Shown here one piece after another: positions 1 through 5,147 of a stretch of DNA of 7,036 bases. Under the pieces are notes generated by a model. That model had not been told where the DNA came from and did not search any database. It worked only from the letters and a program-made list of their open reading frames with translations. Origin of the DNA: WHSM01 sp050701635 (GTDB lineage Bacteria; Actinomycetota; Actinomycetes; Mycobacteriales; Micromonosporaceae). Numbering within the stretch: position 1 is the first letter of the stretch; the number at the start of each line of letters is the position of its first letter. The position numbers and the translations under genes were made by a program. Location: positions 1 to 7,036 of the forward strand of contig JBOGDF010000294.1 in NCBI GenBank assembly GCA_050701635.1, given 5' to 3'.

Positions 1-21
1 CAGACGACGACCGGCGGCGTT

Positions 22-64
22 GGAGAACCGCCCGGATACAACACCGGTATCCGGGCGAACCTCC
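22..64. terminator. Strong two-part hairpin, possible terminator of an upstream gene
   Basis: A perfect 11-bp inverted repeat (CGCCCGGATAC at 29-39 against GTATCCGGGCG at 47-57) encloses a 7-base loop. A second helix, GGAG at 22-25 with CTCC at 61-64, closes it across a symmetric 3x3 internal loop (AAC on both sides). There is no T-run on either side, so it is not a classical intrinsic terminator, although many actinobacterial terminators lack a clear T-run. It lies about 150 bases before the first gene, so it most likely ends transcription from a gene left of the window. A protein-binding operator or an RNA element is also possible. The structure is seen directly; the role is inferred. Confidence 0.45.
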
Positions 65-125
65 GCCTTGCCGGATCGCCGCCTGGCACCTGTCTCGCTC
101 GACCAAGATCCACAGGACAGACCCT

Positions 126-164
126 AGCGCGATCTTGCGTGTCCGAGCGTGATCTTGCGGATCC
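126..164. repeat. Tandem pair of 19-bp direct repeats, 20-bp period
   Basis: AGCGCGATCTTGCGTGTCC (126-144) and AGCGTGATCTTGCGGATCC (146-164) match at 16 of 19 positions and start exactly 20 bases apart, about two helical turns. They lie roughly 50-90 bases upstream of the proposed start of transcription for the ACT gene. The spacing fits a dimeric or cooperative regulator site, but they could equally be copies of a short dispersed repeat. The core GATCTTGCG is identical in both copies. Confidence 0.5.
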
Positions 165-202
165 GGCCGGTGTTCCCGTTTCCGTGCAAAGTCCCCAGCG
201 CG

Positions 203-215
203 TAACCTTCGTTCG
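203..215 (+). promoter_or_regulatory. Putative -10 box and leaderless start for the ACT gene
   Basis: TAACCT at 203-208 matches the actinobacterial -10 pattern TAnnnT. If transcription starts on the G of the GTG codon at 215, the hexamer occupies exactly -12 to -7. There is no Shine-Dalgarno-like sequence before 215, which fits leaderless translation, a common mode in actinobacteria. The -35 region (about 179-185, TTTCCGT) is only a weak match to TTGACA, so the call rests on the -10 box and the spacing. Confidence 0.4.
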
Positions 216-601
216 TGCTCGATCTCGATCTCCTGCCGGAGCCGTACGCTATCTGCCGCCTGCCGGCCGGGACGCCGCTGCCCGGCAAGCTGCCCGGCGA
301 CGGCGGCGTGGTCGCGGTGACCTGGACCCCGGACGAGGTGTCGATCATCTGTCCGGCCGACCGGGTGCCACCCGACGCTGTGGTCGAGACCCAGTGGCGG
401 TGCCTGCGGGTGACGGGTGTGCTGTCGCTGACGCTCACCGGGATCCTGCACTCGCTCACCGGCCCGCTCGCCGAGGCCCGGGTCAACATCTGCGCGTTCT
501 CCACGTACGACACGGACTACCTGCTGGTCCCGGAGGTACGCCTGGCCGAAGCCACGGCGGCTCTCACCAAGGCCGGCCACCGCATCCACCAGCCGAGTTA
601 G
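215..601 (+). CDS. ACT-domain protein (COG3603/CASTOR-like type)
   Basis: This 128-residue soluble protein has no catalytic domain and consists only of ACT-like regulatory units. The N-terminal half runs MLDLDLLPEPYAICRLPAG, then GVVAVTWTPDEVSIICP (31-47). The C-terminal half (about 69-121) is a clear ACT-type fold ending in the family hallmark STYDTDYLLV (96-105). ACT domains bind amino acids, so a sensing or modulating role is likely, but the ligand and partner are unknown. The GTG start at 215 is the first start codon after an in-frame stop at 203-205, and there is no ribosome binding site before it. The gene ends only 10 bases before pheA on the same strand, so co-transcription is likely. 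The position next to a phenylalanine-pathway enzyme suggests an aromatic ligand, which is inference only. The family call is from recognisable sequence style. Confidence 0.85.
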   Translation: MLDLDLLPEPYAICRLPAGTPLPGKLPGDGGVVAVTWTPDEVSIICPADRVPPDAVVETQWRCLRVTGVLSLTLTGILHSLTGPLAEARVNICAFSTYDTDYLLVPEVRLAEATAALTKAGHRIHQPS

Positions 602-611
602 GCTCGGCCCC

Positions 612-1550
612 ATGCCTGGCGTACCCCCGACTCGGTTCACCTATCTGGGACCGGAAGGCACGTTCAGCGAGCAGGCGCTGCGGCGGATCCCGGCCGCGGA
701 GCGGGCGGAGCTGCGCCCGGCCCGCAGCGTTCCCGACGCGCTCGACGCGGTACGCGACGGCGACGCCGACGCCGCGCTGGTGCCGCTGGAAAACTCCGTC
801 GAAGGCGCGGTCGGCGTCACCCTGGACGAGTTGGCCAACGGCGAGCCGCTGGTGATCACCCGCGAGGTGGTGCTGCCGGTGCGGTTCATGCTCGCCGTAC
901 GGCCGGGCCGCAGCCTCGACGAGGTGAAGACCGTCGCGACCCACCCGCACGCGGCGGCGCAGTGCAGGGGCTGGGTGCACGCCCAGCTACCGGACGTGTC
1001 CACAGTGGACGTGCTCTCGACGGCGGCGGCCGCGGCGGCGGTGGCCCGCGGCGAGTACGACGCCGCGATCTGCGCCGAGATCGCCGTCGAGCACCACCGG
1101 CTGTCGGTGCTGGCGAAGGACATCGGCGACCACCCGGACGCGGTGACCCGGTTCGTGCTGGTGTCCCGGCCCGGCGCCCCGCCGGCGGCCACCGGCAACG
1201 ACGTCACCTCGATCGTGGTCTACATCGCGCACGACCGGGTCGGGTCGCTGCTCGGCGTACTGACCGAGCTGGCCACCCGCGGCGTCAACCTGACCCGGAT
1301 CGAATCCCGCCCGACCGGCAACGCGCTCGGCCGCTACTGCTTCTTCCTGGACTGCCTCGGCCACGTCGCCGACGCACGGATGGGAGAGGCGTTGATGGGG
1401 CTGCGGCGTACCAGCGCGGCGGTGAGGTTTCTCGGCTCGTACCCCCGGGCCACCGCCGAGCCGGTGGCGCCACCGGCCGGCACCGCGGACGCCGACTTCG
1501 CCGACGCCGCGGCATGGCTGGGCCGGCTGCGGCACGGCGGCGTGCAGTGA
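612..1550 (+). CDS. pheA: Prephenate dehydratase (monofunctional)
   Basis: This enzyme (EC 4.2.1.51) converts prephenate to phenylpyruvate, the committed step to phenylalanine, in the cytoplasm. The 312 residues form the usual two-part protein. The catalytic PDT domain (about 8-183) carries GPEGTFSE (13-20), the family motif ENSVEG (60-65) and the TRF motif (179-181), whose Thr is catalytic in this family. A C-terminal ACT domain (about 198-280) carries GSLLGVL (211-217) and ESRP (231-234), the segments that bind phenylalanine for feedback inhibition. There is no fused chorismate mutase, as is normal for actinobacteria. A 30-residue tail (282-312) rich in Ala and Asp ends in AAWLGRLRHGGVQ. 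The ATG at 612 is the natural start; the ribosome site is weak, so translation may be coupled to the ACT gene 10 bases upstream. The stop overlaps the next gene. Confidence 0.97.
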   Translation: MPGVPPTRFTYLGPEGTFSEQALRRIPAAERAELRPARSVPDALDAVRDGDADAALVPLENSVEGAVGVTLDELANGEPLVITREVVLPVRFMLAVRPGRSLDEVKTVATHPHAAAQCRGWVHAQLPDVSTVDVLSTAAAAAAVARGEYDAAICAEIAVEHHRLSVLAKDIGDHPDAVTRFVLVSRPGAPPAATGNDVTSIVVYIAHDRVGSLLGVLTELATRGVNLTRIESRPTGNALGRYCFFLDCLGHVADARMGEALMGLRRTSAAVRFLGSYPRATAEPVAPPAGTADADFADAAAWLGRLRHGGVQ

Positions 1551-2212
1551 GGTTGATCTTCGTACGGCATGCCGAGAGCGAGGCCAACGTCAGCGGCAGC
1601 CTGGACTGCTCCGTACCCGGGCCGGGGCTCTCGCCGTTCGGTTTCCAGCAGGCTGCCGCGTTGCCGTCGCTTCTCGCCGAGGACCTGGACGGCATGCCGC
1701 TGCGCGCCATCTGGGCCTCCACCATGCTGCGCGCCCAGCAGACCGCCGAGCCGGTGTCCGACCGGTACGGTGTCCCGCTGCAGGTCCACCCGCTGCTGCA
1801 CGAGGGACACGTCGGCGACCTGAACGGCCGGGTCGACGACGAGGCGTACCAGGCGCTGTACGAGCTGTTCGCCTGCTGGCACGTCGAAGGCGACATGGAG
1901 CGCTGCCGCCCCGGCGGCGAGACCGGCACCCAGCTGGTCGACCGCCTCCGCGCCGCGGTCAACGACGTCATCGCCGCCGGCGACCCGACCGGCGACGACC
2001 TCGCGGCGGGCGGCGATGAGGCCGGGGCGGCGGTGGTGGTCAGCCACGGTGCGATCCTGCGGGTCGGGCTGCCGTGGCTGTGCGAGAACGTGACGAAGCC
2101 GTACACCATGACGCACCATCTGCCGAACACCGCGCGGGTGGTGGTCGACGTGCTGGACCGCGACCAACCCAAGCTGGTATGCCGCACTTGGGACGGCACC
2201 CCACCCGACTAA
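1547..2212 (+). CDS. Histidine phosphatase (phosphoglycerate mutase-like) family protein
   Basis: This 221-residue cytoplasmic protein belongs to the branch-2-His phosphatase superfamily. The catalytic RHAE motif is at residues 7-10 (His8 would carry the phosphate). SxxLRAxQTA follows (58-67), then the likely acid/base Glu86 in HEGHVGDLNGR, GGET (123-126), and the second catalytic histidine in VVVSHGAILR (163-172, His167). It lacks the RHGxSxWN start and the length of true glycolytic phosphoglycerate mutase, so it is more likely a phosphatase of unknown small-molecule substrate. The GTG start at 1547 shares GTGA with the pheA stop, giving a 4-base overlap and probable translational coupling. 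This start puts the RHA motif at the usual N-terminal position. From memory, a phosphoglycerate-mutase-like gene also follows pheA in M. tuberculosis, so the pairing looks conserved. A link to phenylalanine synthesis is unproven. Confidence 0.92.
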   Translation: MRLIFVRHAESEANVSGSLDCSVPGPGLSPFGFQQAAALPSLLAEDLDGMPLRAIWASTMLRAQQTAEPVSDRYGVPLQVHPLLHEGHVGDLNGRVDDEAYQALYELFACWHVEGDMERCRPGGETGTQLVDRLRAAVNDVIAAGDPTGDDLAAGGDEAGAAVVVSHGAILRVGLPWLCENVTKPYTMTHHLPNTARVVVDVLDRDQPKLVCRTWDGTPPD

Positions 2213-2227
2213 GTTGGTGCGCGCGGT

Positions 2228-2288
2228 GGGCATTGGCCAATCTGCGACTGGGAAATCGGTTGCGGGTGACGCTCACTGGACAATGCCC
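2228..2288. repeat. Long-range inverted repeat in the convergent gap
   Basis: GGGCATTG (2228-2235) and CAATGCCC (2281-2288) are perfect 8-base inverted copies, 45 bases apart. The left arm runs into a 10-base perfect palindrome, ATTGGCCAAT (2232-2241). The interior contains a small GTGA/TCAC hairpin (2266-2276). The stretch is less GC-rich than its surroundings. It sits between the stop codons of the phosphatase and purC, where a bidirectional terminator is expected, but there is no T-run. The right arm partly competes with the hairpin at 2285-2305. Confidence 0.35.
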
Positions 2289-2305
2289 CGAGGCAGGCGC
2301 GGGGC
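2285..2305. terminator. Small GC hairpin between convergent genes
   Basis: GCCCCG (2285-2290) pairs perfectly with CGGGGC (2300-2305) across a 9-base loop. It lies 21 bases beyond the purC stop codon on the minus strand and about 70 bases beyond the phosphatase stop on the plus strand. It is therefore a candidate transcription terminator for either unit. No T-run follows it, and at this GC content a 6-bp stem can arise by chance. Confidence 0.3.
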
Positions 2306-2326
2306 CGGCCGGAGGTCGGCGCGGTG

Positions 2327-3160
2327 TCAGTTCCAGGGGGTGCCGGTGAGGCGGTGGTATGCCTCGGCGTACCGGGCCTGGGTGGCGGCGACGATGTGGT
2401 CGGGCATCTCGGGGCCCGGGGACTTCTTGTCCCAGCCGGTGGTGTCGGCCCACTCGCGTACGAACTGCTTGTCGAACGACGGCTGCGGAGCACCGGGCTT
2501 CCAGCTCTCGGCGGGCCAGAAGCGGGACGAGTCGGGGGTCAGCAGCTCGTCGCCGAGCATCAGCGTGCCGTCGGCATCGTGGCCGAACTCCAGCTTGGTG
2601 TCGGCGATGATCACGCCACGTTCGGCGGCGAGCTCGGCGCCGCGCCGGTAGACCGCGAGCGTGAGCCGGCGCAGCTCGCCGGCCAGCTCGTCGCCCAGGC
2701 TGGCGGCCACCGAAGAGAACGCGATCGGTTCGTCGTGGTCGCCGACGTCGGCCTTGGTGCTCGGGGTGAAGATCGGCTCCGGCAGCCGGTCGCCGTCGAC
2801 CAGCCCCTCGGGCAGCGGCACCCCGGACACCGCGCCGGCGACGGCGTACTCCCGGAGGCCGCCGCCGGTCAGGTAGCCGCGCGCCACGCACTCCACCTTG
2901 ACCATCGACAAGCTGCGGCAGCGCACCGCCCGGCCAGCCCATTCCGGGGGTACGTCGTCCGCCGAGATCACGTGGTTCGGCACCAGGTCGGCGAGCTGGT
3001 CGAACCACCACAGCGACAGCTGGGTGAGGATCTTGCCCCGGTCCGGGATCGGGTTCGGCAGCACGACGTCGTACACCGAGATCCGGTCGGACGCCACCAG
3101 GATCACGTCGGCGCCGTCGCGGTAGACGTCACGTACCTTGCCCGAGTGCACCAGCTCCAC
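2327..3160 (-). CDS. purC: Phosphoribosylaminoimidazole-succinocarboxamide (SAICAR) synthase
   Basis: This enzyme (EC 6.3.2.6) joins aspartate to CAIR using ATP, a late step of de novo purine synthesis in the cytoplasm. The 277 residues include HSGKVRDVY (5-13, the nucleotide-binding start), ASDRISVYDVVLP (23-35), VECVARGYLT (89-98), FTPSTKADVGDHDE (131-144), IADTKLEFG (185-193, the second family signature), GDELLTPDSSRFWP (203-216) and SFDKQFVREW (228-237). The length suits the longer actinobacterial/yeast form. In the first signature the usual T-G-S is T-G-G (98-100), a small deviation. The GTG at 3160 is the first start codon after the in-frame stop of the preceding gene and gives the standard N-terminus; its ribosome site is weak. 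It follows the AIM24 gene by 15 bases, so it is probably co-transcribed and perhaps translationally coupled. No other pur gene is in view. Confidence 0.96.
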   Translation of the reverse strand: MELVHSGKVRDVYRDGADVILVASDRISVYDVVLPNPIPDRGKILTQLSLWWFDQLADLVPNHVISADDVPPEWAGRAVRCRSLSMVKVECVARGYLTGGGLREYAVAGAVSGVPLPEGLVDGDRLPEPIFTPSTKADVGDHDEPIAFSSVAASLGDELAGELRRLTLAVYRRGAELAAERGVIIADTKLEFGHDADGTLMLGDELLTPDSSRFWPAESWKPGAPQPSFDKQFVREWADTTGWDKKSPGPEMPDHIVAATQARYAEAYHRLTGTPWN

Positions 3161-3175
3161 GGGGCTGAGCTTAGA

Positions 3176-3889
3176 TCAGCCGCCCAGACCGCCGAGCAGG
3201 CCGCCGCCACCGCCGCCACCGGCGGGAGCCGTCGGCATGCCTTCGCTCGGCTGCACGATCACGAAGCCCTGACCCTGGAACAGCAGCTGGAACATCTCGC
3301 CCGAGCCGCCCTTCAGCAGCGACTTGAGCCCCTGCGAACGGTGGATCGTGGTCTGCAGCTGGCTGGACCAGCCGATGATCGCGTCGGTGTCGACGTACAC
3401 CGGGAGCTGTGGGCTGACCGGGATCACGATCGGCGAGCCGTCACAGGTGACGGCGAGGTTGCCCTGCCCGGAGAACACGCAGTTGAACAGGCCGCCGCCG
3501 AACATCCCGGCGCCCTTCACCATCGAGATCTGATACTGCAGCGACGGGTCGAACACCAGCACGTTGCGGCCGTTGATCGACAGGTATTCGTTCGGGTCGA
3601 GCCCGAGGATGAAGACGTTCTCCTTGTGGCTGGCGAACCACATCTCGCCCTGGCCCTTGACGCTCATCAAGGCGACGCCTTCGCCGGTGACTGCCCGCTT
3701 CAGGAAGTTGCCGACGCCCTGGCTCTTGGTCTCGATCTGGAGATTCCCGCGGTACGCCACCATGGCGCCCTGACGGGCCATCACCTCGCCGTTGACCGCG
3801 TACTTGACGCAGTAGCTGTTCTGTAGGGTCATCCCAGCCTGGGTCGGCTGCTGGGCCATGTTCTCTGGGTTGAAAAGCTCGCCTCGCAC
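3176..3889 (-). CDS. AIM24 family protein
   Basis: This 237-residue protein is of the AIM24/TIGR00266 type, a beta-rich fold named after a yeast mitochondrial protein. Bacterial members are widespread and their biochemical role is not established. Family features are the start MAQQ...MTLQNSYCVKYAVNG (11-34), RQGAMVAYRGNLQIE (39-53), the GEGVALM segment (69-75), ILGLDPNEYLSINGRNVLVFDP (94-115) and the C-terminal GSGEMFQLLFQGQGFVIVQPSE (195-216). A glycine-rich tail follows (224-237, seven consecutive Gly then LLGGLGG). I see no signal peptide or membrane helix. The GTG start at 3889 is backed by a clear ribosome site, GAGGAG at 3902-3897, seven bases upstream. The gene lies 48 bases after the metallopeptidase and 15 bases before purC on the same strand. 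The family call is firm; the function is unknown. Confidence 0.9.
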   Translation of the reverse strand: MRGELFNPENMAQQPTQAGMTLQNSYCVKYAVNGEVMARQGAMVAYRGNLQIETKSQGVGNFLKRAVTGEGVALMSVKGQGEMWFASHKENVFILGLDPNEYLSINGRNVLVFDPSLQYQISMVKGAGMFGGGLFNCVFSGQGNLAVTCDGSPIVIPVSPQLPVYVDTDAIIGWSSQLQTTIHRSQGLKSLLKGGSGEMFQLLFQGQGFVIVQPSEGMPTAPAGGGGGGGLLGGLGG

Positions 3890-3896
3890 GTTCGTG

Positions 3897-3902
3897 CTCC
3901 TC
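3897..3902 (-). promoter_or_regulatory. Ribosome binding site of the AIM24 gene
   Basis: On the minus strand this reads GAGGAG, with seven bases between it and the GTG at 3889. It is one of the better Shine-Dalgarno matches in the window and fixes the start codon over the internal ATG ten codons later. Confidence 0.75.
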
Positions 3903-3926
3903 GGATCCAGGAAGTCGTTACGCGGG

Positions 3927-3932
3927 ACAGTA
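3927..3932 (-). promoter_or_regulatory. Possible internal -10 box upstream of AIM24
   Basis: On the minus strand this reads TACTGT, a match to TAnnnT, in the 48-base gap after the metallopeptidase stop. Transcription starting near 3920 would give a leader of about 30 bases containing the GAGGAG site. No convincing -35 element is seen 16-18 bases upstream. If real, AIM24-purC could be transcribed separately from the metallopeptidase. Confidence 0.25.
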
Positions 3933-3937
3933 GCGCG

Positions 3938-4288
3938 TCAGCCCCATCCGAGTTCGTGCAGCCTGGCATCGTCGATGCCGAAGTGATGCGCGATCTCGTG
4001 CACCACGGTGATCGCGACCTCGTCCACCACCTCGTCCTCGGTGTGACAGATCCGCAGAATCGGGTTGCGGAACAGCGTGATCCGGTCGGGCAGCACGCCG
4101 CCGTAGTCCCAGCCGCGGTCGGGCAACGCGTAGCCCTCGTACACGCCGAGCAGGGGTTCGCCGTGGGGCGGCTCGTCCTCGACCATGATCACGACGTTCT
4201 GCATCATCTTCAGCAGCTCGGACGGGATCTCGTCCAGCGCGTCGCCGACCAGCTCCTCGAACCGCTCCCGACTCATCTCCACCGGCAC
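3938..4288 (-). CDS. Minimal zinc metallopeptidase family protein (PF06262 type)
   Basis: This small 116-residue protein has its zinc motif near the C-terminus: HEIAHHFGIDDARLHELG (97-114). His97, Glu98 and His101 form HExxH. The spacing also fits HExxHxxGxxD, with Gly104 and Asp107, so Asp107 is a possible third ligand (inferred). Upstream are the family features MSRERFEELVGDALDEIP (5-22), NVVIMVEDEP (31-40), the GVYEGYALPDRGWDYGGVLPD segment (48-68) and ITLFRNPILRIC (70-81). There is no signal peptide or membrane helix, so it should be cytoplasmic; its substrate is unknown. The start is uncertain: GTG at 4288 is given, but GTG at 4282 or ATG at 4276 (residue 5) are possible. No good ribosome site precedes any of them. 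CAGAAT (minus strand 4301-4296) might be a weak -10 for leaderless expression. It is first in the minus-strand run and divergent from the membrane protein cluster. Confidence 0.9.
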   Translation of the reverse strand: MPVEMSRERFEELVGDALDEIPSELLKMMQNVVIMVEDEPPHGEPLLGVYEGYALPDRGWDYGGVLPDRITLFRNPILRICHTEDEVVDEVAITVVHEIAHHFGIDDARLHELGWG

Positions 4289-4420
4289 GGAGTCGATTCT
4301 GCCGTGCCGGAGTGACGAGTGGTGCCGCTGGTGGGTCGCGGCGGCACCAGCGGGTCGCTCGGCCGTGGGATGATGCGCGCGGCCGGCTCATCGTCAGGGA
4401 CCGATTCGCGGAGGTTTTGG
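4289..4420. promoter_or_regulatory. Divergent intergenic region with two mutually exclusive hairpins
   Basis: This gap must hold promoters for the metallopeptidase (minus) and the membrane cluster (plus). Stem A pairs TGGTGCCGC (4320-4328) with GCGGCACCA (4341-4349). Stem B pairs CCGCTGGTG (4325-4333) with CACCAGCGG (4345-4353). Both are perfect 9-bp helices with loops of 12 and 11 bases, and they share bases, so only one can form at a time. I find no TAnnnT box on the plus strand between 4351 and 4409, so the plus-strand promoter is not recognised. The hairpins could be an operator or an RNA switch, or a chance product of GGTG/CACC-rich DNA. Confidence 0.45.
4410..4414 (+). promoter_or_regulatory. 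Ribosome binding site deciding the start at 4421
   Basis: GGAGG lies six bases before the ATG at 4421 and is the strongest Shine-Dalgarno site on the plus strand. The frame is open back to a GTG at 4319, but that start has no such site and would translate the hairpin region, so 4421 is preferred. Confidence 0.8.
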
Positions 4421-5098
4421 ATGTCGCAGTACGCCGTACCGGGCGCGCCCACCAGCGGTTCGCCGTACCCGGCAACAGGTGAGTACCAGGCGACCGGGCC
4501 CATGCCGATGTACTCGCCACAGCAGCCCCGACTGAAGCCGGCCTGGATGACGTCCCGCAGCGTCCTGGAGTGGGTCGCGGTCGGGGTGGGCGGCTTCGGG
4601 TTGCTGATCGCGGTGATCTCGCTGGCGCTGCCGTGGGAGTACCACGGCTCCGACGGCGAGTACGGCTACACCCTCTACACCAGCGCCCAGGGCAGCGGCG
4701 GTCTGTCGTACACCGGTGGGCTGACCCTGCTGGTCGGGACGCTGATCGCGATGCAGTTCGTGCCGCACCGGTTCAAGCTGCCGCTGCGGGTGTTCGCCGC
4801 GGTGATGTCGCTAATGCTGGTCGGGCTGCTGGCCGGGGTGATAGTCACGGCGATCCTGGAGGACGATTCGCGGTCGTCCGTGGACGAGATCAGCTGGGGG
4901 CTGATCCTGGCGTTCCTGGCGGTCATCGTGCTCGGGGTCAGCGCCGCGCTGGCGCAGCCGTCCCCGCAGGCCGCTGCGGCGGGGCCGGTGGGTGGCGTGG
5001 ATCCGGTCAGCGGTGTGGGACCGGTGCCGGAGGGTGGCATGATGCAGCCCGGCGAGCCGCACCCGTACCAGGGCCAGGTACCCGGTGGGCATGCGTAA
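4421..5098 (+). CDS. Four-helix membrane protein, first of four tandem relatives
   Basis: I do not recognise a named family for this 225-residue protein. The N-terminal 40 residues are rich in Pro, Tyr, Ser and Gly (for example GSPYPATGEYQATGPMPMY at 13-31) and look disordered. Four hydrophobic helices are visible by eye at about 51-71, 97-115, 120-145 and 157-178. Helix 1 ends in SLALPW (67-72). A 25-residue Gly/Tyr/Ser loop follows, and an acidic loop EDDSRSSVDE (147-156) precedes helix 4. The C-terminal 45 residues are again Pro/Gly/Gln-rich and end PYQGQVPGGHA. There is no catalytic motif. The even helix number predicts both tails on the same side, probably cytoplasmic. The start is set by GGAGG at 4410-4414. 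It begins the plus-strand cluster and has the same layout as the three genes after it. Confidence 0.85.
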   Translation: MSQYAVPGAPTSGSPYPATGEYQATGPMPMYSPQQPRLKPAWMTSRSVLEWVAVGVGGFGLLIAVISLALPWEYHGSDGEYGYTLYTSAQGSGGLSYTGGLTLLVGTLIAMQFVPHRFKLPLRVFAAVMSLMLVGLLAGVIVTAILEDDSRSSVDEISWGLILAFLAVIVLGVSAALAQPSPQAAAAGPVGGVDPVSGVGPVPEGGMMQPGEPHPYQGQVPGGHA

Positions 5099-5134
5099 GA
5101 CTGACGCCATGGGTAGCGCAAAGTCCCGGTCAGC

Positions 5135-5138
5135 GGAG
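5135..5138 (+). promoter_or_regulatory. Ribosome binding site favouring the start at 5148
   Basis: GGAG is followed by nine bases and then ATG at 5148. The in-frame alternatives (GTG 5085, ATG 5091, ATG 5109) have no comparable site. The codons between 5091 and 5147 are unusually poor in third-position G or C (CGT, ACT, GGT, GCA, TCA, AAT), which suggests that stretch is not coding. Confidence 0.5.
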
Positions 5139-5147
5139 AATGACACG

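Noticed and set aside
1..855. A plus-strand frame open from the window start through the ACT gene and into pheA
   Set aside because: The encoded sequence is Arg/Pro/Ala-rich shadow product. The ACT and pheA frames carry the recognisable proteins, so I do not call a gene end in 1-123.
1285..2233. Two overlapping roughly 300-codon open frames on the minus strand opposite pheA and the phosphatase
   Set aside because: Both are shadows of genes with clear catalytic motifs, and their Ser/Arg/Pro/Thr-rich translations resemble no protein family.
2324..3826. A 500-codon open frame on the plus strand opposite purC and AIM24
   Set aside because: It runs antisense to two well-recognised proteins, its translation is low-complexity (rich in Arg, His, Ala, Gly, Val) with no motif, and long antisense frames are expected at this GC content.
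3221..3950. The Gly-rich tail of AIM24 as a possible sign of a PE/PGRS-like or secreted protein
   Set aside because: The tail is only about 14 residues, there is no signal peptide, and the rest matches the AIM24 family.
4319..4420. Upstream GTG start extending the first membrane protein by 34 residues
   Set aside because: It has no ribosome site and would translate the paired hairpins. ATG at 4421 has GGAGG six bases upstream.
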